Source: Bacillota bacterium (GTDB lineage: Bacteria > Bacillota_A > Clostridia > Lachnospirales > Lachnospiraceae). Taken from it: 64,000 nt of DNA. Position numbers and translations under genes: made by a program. The stretch covers positions 372,001 through 436,000 of the forward strand of contig JAEYMU010000053.1 of assembly GCA_023407175.1 (NCBI GenBank), read 5' to 3'. Of the stretch, positions 18,898-27,477 are shown one piece after another. The stretch's first letter is position 1, and each line of letters starts with the position of its first letter. The notes beneath the pieces were generated by a model, which was not told the DNA's origin, made no database searches, and worked only from the letters and a program-made list of their open reading frames with translations.

Positions 18898-19752
18898 TTA
18901 TCCCTTTATTGTCTCCAGTGCACCAACCAGCTCTTCCACTGTCAGTATTCCTTCCGGAAGAGGCAACCCGTCCTTCTTCAGCTCATAGGCCAGCTCTGTG
19001 ACCTGGGGAACATCCAGACGGTATTTTTTTATCTCCTCTACCCTGGAGAATATCTCCCTTGGCTTTCCTTCCATAACAACATGCCCATGCTCCATAACAA
19101 AGATCTTATCTGCATGGATAACCTCATCCATATGGTGGGTAATGAGGATAAGTGTTACGTTCTCCTTCTTATTTAATTCCATGACCGTTGAGATGACCTC
19201 CCTGCGTCCGTTCGGGTCCAACATGGCGGTTGGTTCATCCAGTACGATACATTGCGGCTTCATTGCCATAATACCGGCAATTGCCACACGCTGCTTCTGT
19301 CCGCCGGAGAGCTTATTCGGAGAGCTGTTTCGAAATTCCAGCATACCGACGGCCTTCAGGCTCTTCTCGACTCTTTCCCAGATTTCCTCGGTTGGTATGC
19401 CGAGATTCTCCGGTCCAAAGCCCACATCCTCCTCAACAACGGTCGCAATGATCTGATTATCAGGATTTTGGAACACCATCCCGGCGGTCTGGCGGATTTC
19501 CCAGATATTCTTTTCCTCCGAGGTGTTCAGTCCATTCACCCATACACTTCCCTCCGTCGGATATAAAATAGCATTGATGTGTTTTGCAAGGGTTGACTTA
19601 CCGGAACCGTTAGCTCCCAGGATCGCAATAAAATCCCCCTTCTTCACATCCAGGCTCACATTGTCAATTGCCCTGTTGATCGATTCCACATTACCGTCTT
19701 CGTCACGCCGGATATATTCAAATGAAAGCTTTTCAATCTTAACCATGCCCAT
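18898..19752 (-). CDS. ecfA1: ECF transporter ATPase EcfA1
   Basis: This 284-residue ABC ATPase has Walker [10 protein letters not shown], signature LSGGQKQR, Walker [14 protein letters not shown] and the switch histidine in LITHHMDE. It pairs with EcfA2 to power vitamin uptake through EcfT. It is the first gene of the ecfA1-ecfA2-ecfT-truA operon. In most Firmicutes this gene directly follows rplQ; here about 22 kb of polysaccharide genes separate them. Confidence 0.94.
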   Translation of the reverse strand: MGMVKIEKLSFEYIRRDEDGNVESINRAIDNVSLDVKKGDFIAILGANGSGKSTLAKHINAILYPTEGSVWVNGLNTSEEKNIWEIRQTAGMVFQNPDNQIIATVVEEDVGFGPENLGIPTEEIWERVEKSLKAVGMLEFRNSSPNKLSGGQKQRVAIAGIMAMKPQCIVLDEPTAMLDPNGRREVISTVMELNKKENVTLILITHHMDEVIHADKIFVMEHGHVVMEGKPREIFSRVEEIKKYRLDVPQVTELAYELKKDGLPLPEGILTVEELVGALETIKG

Positions 19753-20077
19753 ATCGCATTCCTCATTTCTTTACAAAGCATATCAAAGTAAAGATATATT
19801 ATTATTTCAAATAACAAGATTTAAAGTTATACAAGATTATAACTCATTCGCACATAAATTAAAATATTTATTTAATAAATATCGTAACAAAATATAAATA
19901 ATAGCTGCAATTCCAATATCCGCCTATTCCATTTATTAAGGGCAACAGACAGGGTACAGCCCCTACGCAAATTCATATGGAAACCCTAAGCTGCCTCCTT
20001 AATCGCTTCTTCTTCGTTTTTCCAGCTTTGTCCTTATGATTCCCAACCATTTACATGTGTCCGGTCTGTGTCCTCGA
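19753..20077. other. AT-rich intergenic region between divergent ecfA1 and DivIVA-like genes
   Basis: No gene was seen. The region contains a perfect AT-only palindrome at 19864-19882 (ATATTTATT, one base, AATAAATAT) and a minus-strand TATAAT near 19845 without a convincing -35 box, which may belong to the ecfA1 promoter. The rest is featureless. Confidence 0.4.
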
Positions 20078-20106
20078 TTGACAAAACAGATCGAATACGC
20101 TAGTAT
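20078..20106 (+). promoter_or_regulatory. Sigma-A promoter of the DivIVA-like gene
   Basis: TTGACA (20078-20083) and TAGTAT (20101-20106) are 17 bp apart; an overlapping TATAAT lies at 20 bp. Transcription would start about 80 bases before the ATG at 20195. Confidence 0.65.
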
Positions 20107-20194
20107 AATGTTGTACTGTTTTGTAGGAATTATATACGATTACGATAAATATTGTAATTTTATATATTTTATCTTTAAGGAGGAGATGCATTTT

Positions 20195-21367
20195 ATGAAA
20201 AAGGGGTTTCTTGGTTACCGTGTTTCTGAAGTAGACATAGCAATCAATGCTCTTCGTGAAGAAAATGAGAGCTTAAATGCAACCATTATCACGCTGACAA
20301 CGCAGTTGAAAAACAGTGAAAGCAGTAGTGGTGTGAAGGCTAGTCTCCTAGAAGCGGATTTAAAGAAAAAAGAGGATCAGCTTAATATACTCAGTGAAGA
20401 AAAGGATGCTCTTGCAGCACAGCTTAATTCACTTACCATAGATATCGATTCCCTGCGGCAAAGGAATACTGAGCTTTCTGCTCAAATCGAGCTTTTAGCC
20501 ACGCAGAAGGCAGATCACCTGCAGCAAACTTCTGAGCTGAAGCAGCAGGTTTCTGTGCTTAATCAACAAATTACAGAGCTTACTGCCCTGAATCAGGAGG
20601 CCGCCGTAAGTGCCGAGGAAGCCCTTCGGCTTCAATTATCCTCCGCCGCAAGTGACCTGGAAAGCATGAGATCTTCCTTCACAGCTGTCACAGGTGAATT
20701 GGAGGATGCAAGAGCAGAGCTCCAGAATGCCGGAACGCAGCTTCAGGCTGTAAAGGCTGTGGCCGAGCAGAAGACACAATACGCGGACACGGCACGCAAG
20801 GAATTTATTGGGTTAAATACACTATATGAAGCTTCCCAGAACGAAATCGAGAAGCTGAAGGCTGAATTAGCTGCCTCCCGGGCTGCCGCTGATGAGTATG
20901 CAAGACTGAAGGCTGTTGAAAATCAAGCTATGGAAATCACATCTCAGGCTTATTATGATATGTCCAAAATGCGCAATGAAGTCATGGAATACGTGCATGA
21001 GCAGATGATGGAATACTATCAGCACATCAATGACAACAGCGTCAAAATGCGAATGGCAATCGAGCAAAGCCAGCTGGAATACACTCAGATGATACGTGAA
21101 TTCTTTGCCAAGGCCTCAGAGTTCTGTGTGAACATGTCCAATATTGACAATAAATACAGTGATATCGTTAATTACAGCCTTAGTCTCGACGAGCTGTCCA
21201 AGCGCCTGAATGAGATTATGGATAGTTTTCTTGAGGAGTCCGGTGTTTCACAGAAAATCAGAGAAGAGCTTTCCCATTCCGTTATCGCAGGTAAGGATGG
21301 AGTGCCCTCCGCGAAGCAGTCCGACCGGGATGATAATAAGCCCATCGTTCTCAAGATATCCGGCTAA
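20195..21367 (+). CDS. DivIVA-like long coiled-coil protein
   Basis: The 390-residue protein starts at ATG 20195, 9 bases after AAGGAGGAG; an upstream in-frame ATG at 20036 would precede the promoter and is rejected. The N-terminus MKKGFLGYRVSEVDIAINAL matches the DivIVA/GpsB membrane-binding segment (FxGYxxxEVD). Residues 25-260 are almost pure coiled coil rich in Q, E, L and A, followed by a helical tail (about 280-365) and a disordered acidic end. DivIVA-type proteins bind curved membrane and organise poles or septa. It is far longer than GpsB and the coiled coil is unusually extended. It is the only plus-strand gene between 600 and 64000 and has its own promoter and terminator. Confidence 0.72.
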   Translation: MKKGFLGYRVSEVDIAINALREENESLNATIITLTTQLKNSESSSGVKASLLEADLKKKEDQLNILSEEKDALAAQLNSLTIDIDSLRQRNTELSAQIELLATQKADHLQQTSELKQQVSVLNQQITELTALNQEAAVSAEEALRLQLSSAASDLESMRSSFTAVTGELEDARAELQNAGTQLQAVKAVAEQKTQYADTARKEFIGLNTLYEASQNEIEKLKAELAASRAAADEYARLKAVENQAMEITSQAYYDMSKMRNEVMEYVHEQMMEYYQHINDNSVKMRMAIEQSQLEYTQMIREFFAKASEFCVNMSNIDNKYSDIVNYSLSLDELSKRLNEIMDSFLEESGVSQKIREELSHSVIAGKDGVPSAKQSDRDDNKPIVLKISG

Positions 21368-21438
21368 TGTGCTGTCTCATTTATCTTTGACCAGGCAGTA
21401 CTGAATTCAAGCCGTTTTCTCTCAGCTAAGACATGATA

Positions 21439-21481
21439 TGCCCTCCCCCTGCTTCATCTGCCGGGGAGGGCACTTTTTTTT
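21439..21481 (+). terminator. Rho-independent terminator after the DivIVA-like gene
   Basis: TGCCCTCCCC (21439-21448) pairs with GGGGAGGGCA (21463-21472), a GC-rich 10-bp stem, followed on the plus strand by eight T. No T tract follows on the minus strand, so it is one-directional by this criterion. Confidence 0.88.
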
Positions 21482-21493
21482 GTTGAAGCATAT

Positions 21494-22534
21494 CTATTTT
21501 CTCTTCTCCTGCTGCGTCGTAGGATATCCCTCCGGATTCATCCTCTGCCATCTTATGGAATCCCTGCACATATCCTCCAAATTCTTCTCCGCCCTCCAGC
21601 CAAGCTCTTCCCATGCCTTTGATGCGTCCGAATAGCAGACCGGGATATCTCCCGCTCTTCTTGGCTGAAACACATAGGGAATTGGTTTGTCACATGCCTT
21701 TTCAAAGGCCTTTACAATCTGAAGTACACTATAGCCCTTTCCGGTACCCAGGTTATAAATAAAGTATCCGCCCTCTTCTTCGTACAGCCTGCCAATCGCT
21801 TTTACATGCCCCTTGGCCAGGTCAACCACATGAATATAATCCCGTATCCCTGTTCCGTCGGGCGTATCATAATCGTTCCCGAACACTCTAAGATATTCTA
21901 ATCTGCCAACTGCAACCTGTGTGATATATGGTACAAGATTATTCGGTATTCCTCTGGGATTCTCTCCGATCAGACCGCTTTCATGGGCTCCGATTGGATT
22001 GAAGTAACGAAGGCATATAATATTCCACCTGCGGTCCGACAGGTAAATATCCCTTAGTATCTGCTCCAGCATCAATTTCGTTCGGCCATAGGGATTTGTC
22101 ACATCTCCCACAGGACACTCCTCCGTAATTGGAACCTCCTGGGGATTTCCGTATACTGTGGCTGAGGAGCTGAAGATAATTTTATTAACCCCATGCTTTC
22201 TCATGACCTCACATAGGATCAGCGTCCCGGTGAGATTATTATAGTAATATTCGAGGGGCTTCTCCACCGATTCCCCCACTGCCTTCAGCCCGGCAAAATG
22301 TATCACCGCATCGATTGCTTCCTGCTCAAATATTTTTGTTACCATATCCTTATTTAACAGGTCTGCTTCGTAAAATTTTATTTTCTTTTCTGCTATTTTT
22401 TCTACCCTGGTAAGCGCTTCTTTACTGGAATTACACAAATTATCAATAACCACTACCTCATAACCTGCGTTTAAAAGCTCAACGCAGGTATGGCTGCCGA
22501 TATAACCGGCTCCTCCTGTTACTAAAATTGACAT
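21494..22534 (-). CDS. galE: UDP-glucose/UDP-GlcNAc 4-epimerase GalE
   Basis: The 346-residue SDR enzyme has the NAD motif GGAGYIGSHT, the serine region SSSATVYGNP, the catalytic NPYGRTKLMLE (Y-x3-K), and the DYIHVVDLAKGH block, all typical of GalE. It interconverts UDP-glucose and UDP-galactose, or their N-acetyl forms. It is the last gene of the Pel-type cluster. Gram-positive pel loci are known to include a galE-type epimerase that supplies UDP-GalNAc, so a role in feeding PelF is likely. Confidence 0.93.
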   Translation of the reverse strand: MSILVTGGAGYIGSHTCVELLNAGYEVVVIDNLCNSSKEALTRVEKIAEKKIKFYEADLLNKDMVTKIFEQEAIDAVIHFAGLKAVGESVEKPLEYYYNNLTGTLILCEVMRKHGVNKIIFSSSATVYGNPQEVPITEECPVGDVTNPYGRTKLMLEQILRDIYLSDRRWNIICLRYFNPIGAHESGLIGENPRGIPNNLVPYITQVAVGRLEYLRVFGNDYDTPDGTGIRDYIHVVDLAKGHVKAIGRLYEEEGGYFIYNLGTGKGYSVLQIVKAFEKACDKPIPYVFQPRRAGDIPVCYSDASKAWEELGWRAEKNLEDMCRDSIRWQRMNPEGYPTTQQEKRK

Positions 22535-22596
22535 ACTACCTCCATCTGCCGCCTAAACGGCATATTATTTCATCCTGAGCTTCCATACTGGTTGTC

Positions 22597-23583
22597 CTAC
22601 CTTCTGATATGCGTCAGCCAGCACAGGGAACGGTATATCTGCTCTGATATAAAACGCGGCATATGATAATAAAAGCCTGAAAAAACTCTCACGGCAAAGG
22701 AACGGCTGTCTGGCAGCAGCTTCTTTGCTTTCCACGGGGATATTTCTGCGATCCGCAGGTATTCCTCCTTCATCGGATGGATACAGTTCTCCTCCCAGGG
22801 TCTTCCCACCAGTCCGGTAGTAAAATGCAGAACAACCGGATTTTTCTTCGCCTCGTCAAGCTCCTCCTGCGAATAGAAGCTGTCCATGGAGTAGATTCGC
22901 CTGATGGTTTTTGCGGAGAAAGAATAGAGATTGGAGGTTACATTATATCTTGGCGGGACAATATATTTCTTTTTCACACAGACACCGTTGATCGTTCCCT
23001 GGTCATGATGCGGTACATTGCCGTCAAACCTGCGGATGAAATCCATAAACTGCTGTTCCAGATGCTCTTCCCTCCAGCCGGCCAGATTGATCAGCAATAC
23101 CCCGGAGTTGACATAGGCTTCCTCCGGTCCCAGGCCTATTATCTCTATAAAAAAGCGGTCAAGAGTGTCCTTTACACCCGCAACCATACAGTCCTCCATC
23201 TCCACATTCCATAAATCAGCAATATCGTCCCTGATAATGGTATCACAATCCAGATACAGGATTTTATCATAGGACTCCGGAATGACTGAAGCCAGAAAAA
23301 GCCTTGCATAAGCAGCAATTGCAATTCTTCTCGTTCCCATATTCAAATTCAGCCCTGTAACTGCCTCCTCCATGGAAATAAAATGAATTACACGCCCATA
23401 CTCCCTTGCAAGCGCCGTAAGCCTTTGCCTGTTTTCCTCGCCGATTCCGCAATCCAGAACGAATATCTCAATTGTCCCGAAGCACCGGTTGGACTGAAAC
23501 AGGGACAGCATGGAAATCCCCAGATATTTTGCATAATTGTCATCCGCCGAATATACTGCACATAAAGTCTGATCCTGAAGCAT
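22597..23583 (-). CDS. Glycosyltransferase family 8
   Basis: This 328-residue protein has the GT8 pattern: an N-terminal AVYSADDNYAKYLGISMLSL strand and helix, then KILYLDCDTIIRD with the metal-binding DxD, GVLLINLAGWRE, and a later DQGTINGV segment. The C-terminal HFTTGLVGRPW fits the donor-side histidine/lysine region. GT8 enzymes transfer galactose or glucose with retention of configuration (LgtC/GspA type). The C-terminus is basic and aromatic and may sit on the membrane. It lies between galE and a large membrane protein in the cluster; UDP-galactose made by GalE would be a natural donor. Confidence 0.88.
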   Translation of the reverse strand: MLQDQTLCAVYSADDNYAKYLGISMLSLFQSNRCFGTIEIFVLDCGIGEENRQRLTALAREYGRVIHFISMEEAVTGLNLNMGTRRIAIAAYARLFLASVIPESYDKILYLDCDTIIRDDIADLWNVEMEDCMVAGVKDTLDRFFIEIIGLGPEEAYVNSGVLLINLAGWREEHLEQQFMDFIRRFDGNVPHHDQGTINGVCVKKKYIVPPRYNVTSNLYSFSAKTIRRIYSMDSFYSQEELDEAKKNPVVLHFTTGLVGRPWEENCIHPMKEEYLRIAEISPWKAKKLLPDSRSFAVRVFSGFYYHMPRFISEQIYRSLCWLTHIRR

Positions 23584-23605
23584 TCAAATCCTCCTTCCTG
23601 CCATT

Positions 23606-25936
23606 TCAATTTTCATCCTTCCATCCGTTCGCTTCTATCTCATCGGCATAATCGGAGAGATAGTCAATCCTAAGCGAATATGGACTGTAGGTATTCTGCT
23701 CCAGAAGATATACGACATAGATATCATCCTCATAGTAAACCTTAAAGCTTCGGGGATACATCTCCTTCATCTTCTGCGCCCAGTAATATGCCTGGGATTC
23801 CAGAACCGCACGCTGATAATAATAATCCTGGGTATCCCCTGTATAAATAAAATTCATGGCCGCATATTTCAGACTTACATCCGTCTGTCCGTAGGTAATA
23901 TCCTCAAGCACCCGCTTTTCAATGAAAAAGAATACATATTTGGAGGGTATGGTAAATTCAGCCTGCTTCCCATTTACCATATCCATCAATTCAGACAGCT
24001 GAGTATGATAGCCATAGTCCAGAACATCGTAATATTCCTCAGTAGGTGATACAACTGTGAAATCCTTGTAGGACTCCTTGATATGCCGGAGTGCATACAC
24101 CGATTCATTGTAATAGGCCAGGTTGACATCAAAGAAATGATGATACCAGCCAAGGCTGACAATCGCAAGAGCCGCTCCCGCACACACCGCTGCCGACAGG
24201 GCCCCTAGGAGGCGCTGATAATAGCGGTTTTTCCATACTCCAAGCAGACGGAATACAAAATCGACGGGCAGCATTAAAATAATACCGATATAAGGCTCAG
24301 CGAAGGTCGAGGCCCTGGCGGCCGCAATTGCTTCCGGAATCCCCAGAGACGCTGCTGCCCCCACGGTACATAAAAACATCATATTGATGATAAGAGCGTG
24401 ATAATCCCGCCCATAGCAGCGTGTCCTCCTTCCTGGCAGCATCAGAAGGCCGCAGACAAAGCCCGTCAGCATACATAAAAACATCAGTACCGTAGCATCA
24501 TCACCAAACATGGCCATGCTCCCGAAGTAGAATATCGCATCATAATAATATTTCAGCCTCTCCCCCCAGGTCATCGCCGAATAATCGACCTTAGCCTTTT
24601 GCTCATCAGAGGAGGAAGTCTCCGTATTTGTATCGCTGTCATCCGTATCTCCCTGGCTCTGCGCTTCCTGCAGCTTGGACAGGTAATCCGTATCGCTCCC
24701 CTTCCATTCCTCACCGGCGAGCACAGTAGTTGCCCATTGCATGGATTCCTGGAATCCTGTCCCCTTAGCCAGACAGGCCGCAAAAGGAAGCACCGCTATG
24801 ACCGCCCCCAAACTTCCGCAAAACAGCAGAGGAATAAAATATTGTTTCTTCAATATTCTCGGCAGATAGGCCAGACCGATTGCAAGCACCAGTAAAACAG
24901 CCGCAATTGCTGTATAAAAATGATATGCAATCACCAGGGCAACACAGAGCATCAGAAGAACAGCTTCGGAACGAATATATCTTCTGCTGATATACGGATT
25001 GATCCGAAACAGCCTTCGTAATCTGGAATCACTCTGAAGCACAAGCTTTTTCCGGTCCTCATGCAAATACCGGAGCATAAAATAAGCCAATCCAAATACC
25101 GCATACATTCCGGCCTCCTGGGGAAGCGAAGCGCCGTAACGGCCCTGATTTAGCATAAAGCTGAATATAATTACTACGGCAATAGGTGTATATTTTGCAT
25201 GGAAAATCTCCTTGGCCAGCAAATACATTCCTATGACCAGCAGAACGGTCTGATAGGCACCGGCATACAGCAAAATCTCACGCAGATTAAGACCAAAGAT
25301 AATACGGATCATATATACCATGGAATGCATACCGAAGGGATAGATACCCTCCGGAAACAGGCTCCCATGCTCCAGAGCATAGATCCAGGATTGATGTGTT
25401 GGAATATCCGAGAACTGATAGCTGTGATACTGCATGACATTATAGGTTAAAAACCAGATATTATAAATCACCAGCGCTGCGAGAACACCGGCTTCCAGCC
25501 AGTGCTTCCGAAGATACCGCCAGACCGGTAGATGGTATATTACCCTCCCGCACTTCCTAAGCCAGTCTGTGACTGACTGTTTGATATAATCGAAAAATCT
25601 TCCTTCTTCCTTGTAGGCAGACCAAAGTTCATTCGCCCTTTCCCCTGCCCGCAGGAAAAACTTCTTATCAGAGAAATTCCAGGCAATCAAAGCGTAAATA
25701 CACGCCAGGCTTCCCATTATGGTATAGCGGTTGCATATATCAAGGAAGCCCAGGAGCAGAACCAGATTGATTAATAATGCAGCCTGGGTAATCACACAGA
25801 ACCAGAATCGGTAACTATAGCTCTTATCCTTAAGGTATTTTCTCCAGACAACAAGCGGCAGCAGAAAATCCCTGATCAGGCAGCAGATGAATACTTCTAT
25901 TAAGGAAAGGACATATGCATTGGTGTCTACAATCAC
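23606..25936 (-). CDS. Large polytopic membrane protein, GT-C-like (DUF6541 type)
   Basis: The 776-residue protein has about fourteen hydrophobic segments in its first 600 residues, a short acidic, Ser/Thr-rich insert (near 425-450), and a C-terminal soluble part of about 170 residues with many tyrosines. The DIPTHQSWI segment in an early extracytoplasmic loop sits where GT-C enzymes keep a catalytic acid. GT-C enzymes use polyprenyl-phosphate sugars outside the membrane, and the DPM1-like gene at 30828-31571 could supply such a donor. The start is a GTG with AGGAG somewhat far upstream. The family name is a judgement from topology; confidence in the exact function is low. Confidence 0.6.
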   Translation of the reverse strand: MIVDTNAYVLSLIEVFICCLIRDFLLPLVVWRKYLKDKSYSYRFWFCVITQAALLINLVLLLGFLDICNRYTIMGSLACIYALIAWNFSDKKFFLRAGERANELWSAYKEEGRFFDYIKQSVTDWLRKCGRVIYHLPVWRYLRKHWLEAGVLAALVIYNIWFLTYNVMQYHSYQFSDIPTHQSWIYALEHGSLFPEGIYPFGMHSMVYMIRIIFGLNLREILLYAGAYQTVLLVIGMYLLAKEIFHAKYTPIAVVIIFSFMLNQGRYGASLPQEAGMYAVFGLAYFMLRYLHEDRKKLVLQSDSRLRRLFRINPYISRRYIRSEAVLLMLCVALVIAYHFYTAIAAVLLVLAIGLAYLPRILKKQYFIPLLFCGSLGAVIAVLPFAACLAKGTGFQESMQWATTVLAGEEWKGSDTDYLSKLQEAQSQGDTDDSDTNTETSSSDEQKAKVDYSAMTWGERLKYYYDAIFYFGSMAMFGDDATVLMFLCMLTGFVCGLLMLPGRRTRCYGRDYHALIINMMFLCTVGAAASLGIPEAIAAARASTFAEPYIGIILMLPVDFVFRLLGVWKNRYYQRLLGALSAAVCAGAALAIVSLGWYHHFFDVNLAYYNESVYALRHIKESYKDFTVVSPTEEYYDVLDYGYHTQLSELMDMVNGKQAEFTIPSKYVFFFIEKRVLEDITYGQTDVSLKYAAMNFIYTGDTQDYYYQRAVLESQAYYWAQKMKEMYPRSFKVYYEDDIYVVYLLEQNTYSPYSLRIDYLSDYADEIEANGWKDEN

Positions 25937-25966
25937 TTTACTACCCGCTCCTCTTTCTCATGGATT

Positions 25967-27412
25967 TTATAATTTCAGGCTTCTTATTATATCCTTTACA
26001 CCTTTATATTCTTTACTGATATATATCATATAAATGCAGCAGCCGGTCAAATATACCATTCCCCCCACACAGATCTGCAGTAACAGCAATAGAAAGGCAT
26101 TCACCGGAAGGCTGCATAAGGAATAAGTCGCTGCAAATTCAAGCACTCCGCAAACAAGGAAGGGCAGCAGGGCCCTAAGCAGCTGGCGAAGCCGGAACAC
26201 CTCTCTGATACGGTACATCTGATAAGCGCAAACTACAAGCTCTGCTCCAAAGGTTGCGATGACTGCTCCGGTGGCGCCGTAAAATGGTATGAAGGCCAGA
26301 TTAAGTATGACATTAATGACAGCTCCCATAGAAACCGCTACGACATAAATGCGCTCCAGCTGAAAGGGAATGAGATACTGGGTCTGAATCACATTGGCAA
26401 CACTCATGGGAATCATAACCATTGCAAGCTCCATCGTCAAAACAGTTGTGGGTATATATTCCGGTCCAAAAAACCAGGGAATAAAGCTGGGAGCAACTCC
26501 CGCAATCCCAAAGCAAAGGGCACAGCACACAAAGCTGTTGAATCGGATGGAATTACGCATCTTCCGTATTCCCTCTTCGGCCCGGTTGTTCATTACCAGA
26601 TATGAAATTCTTGGGAGCATAACCGTATCCAGTGCCGACAAAACCCCCTTAGGCAAATTAATAATATTTTCCGCATAGGTATAAAAGGCTACCACCGCAG
26701 TACTCTGAACAATCACTCCCAGCATTATCTTGTCCATCCAGTTGTAGACACTAAGAGCGATGAGGGGAACAAACAAAACAAAGTTTGGCCCAATGTGGCG
26801 GGTAATATCCTCCCTCTTAAGCCTGACACCCCTGATATAACGAAACAAAAACGGAAACAGCTGAACCTGTTCCAGCAAAAAGCAAGCTGACATGATAAGG
26901 GTATAAATCCACAAATCCTCACTGGAATGTACAAAAATAAAAACACAGGCGATAATCAGCATTCTTACAATCAAGCTTCGTATTGTGGTAATCCGAAATT
27001 TCTCCATTCCGTAGAAAAACCAGCTGACATCAAAAAGCACCGATACCACATACAGAAGCTGCATGAAATACACAAGGCGATTTTCTTTAAAAACAGTAAG
27101 GATCAGCAAAAGAAAAACTAAAATCGATAAAAGGGAGGTGGCTATCTGCACGGTGTAAATGCCTAAGAATACCCTGCTTCTCTTTACCGTATCATCCCTG
27201 CACGCAGCAATACTGCGGTTTCCGTAATTATCGAGTCCCAGCTTGCCAAGCATGATAAAGTAGCAGGCAACCGTGCTGGAAAATGAATAAACACCTACCT
27301 GCTCTGCTCCCAGTACCCGAGCCACATAAGGGGTTACAATCAACGGCAGTATACAAATCGACAACCGGTAAATGACATTATAGATATAATTCTTCTTTTC
27401 CGCAGAATTCAT
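25967..27412 (-). CDS. Polysaccharide flippase (Wzx-like)
   Basis: This 481-residue integral membrane protein has the 12-14 helices of the MOP flippase superfamily and the conserved N-terminal NVIYRLSICILPLIVTPYVA helix; SYLVMNNRAEEG lies in a mid-chain loop. The ATG at 27412 is preceded by AGGG at 9 bases; an in-frame TTG at 27430 is less likely. It is a second flippase in the window, different from the one at 677-2128. PelG already serves export in Pel systems, so its presence suggests that a separate lipid-linked glycan is also made by this cluster. Confidence 0.86.
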   Translation of the reverse strand: MNSAEKKNYIYNVIYRLSICILPLIVTPYVARVLGAEQVGVYSFSSTVACYFIMLGKLGLDNYGNRSIAACRDDTVKRSRVFLGIYTVQIATSLLSILVFLLLILTVFKENRLVYFMQLLYVVSVLFDVSWFFYGMEKFRITTIRSLIVRMLIIACVFIFVHSSEDLWIYTLIMSACFLLEQVQLFPFLFRYIRGVRLKREDITRHIGPNFVLFVPLIALSVYNWMDKIMLGVIVQSTAVVAFYTYAENIINLPKGVLSALDTVMLPRISYLVMNNRAEEGIRKMRNSIRFNSFVCCALCFGIAGVAPSFIPWFFGPEYIPTTVLTMELAMVMIPMSVANVIQTQYLIPFQLERIYVVAVSMGAVINVILNLAFIPFYGATGAVIATFGAELVVCAYQMYRIREVFRLRQLLRALLPFLVCGVLEFAATYSLCSLPVNAFLLLLLQICVGGMVYLTGCCIYMIYISKEYKGVKDIIRSLKL

Positions 27413-27477
27413 TTTAACATCCCTATCCAAATAATTTTGGTATTTTCATCTGACACTGGCTTGCAGACTTTTTGCAA

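Noticed and set aside
20036..20194. N-terminal extension of the DivIVA-like gene
   Set aside because: The upstream ATG lies before the predicted promoter and has no ribosome binding site, while the ATG at 20195 follows AAGGAGGAG and restores the DivIVA N-terminus.
21439..21481. Considered as a terminator for galE as well
   Set aside because: On the minus strand no T tract follows the stem, so support exists only for the plus-strand DivIVA-like gene.
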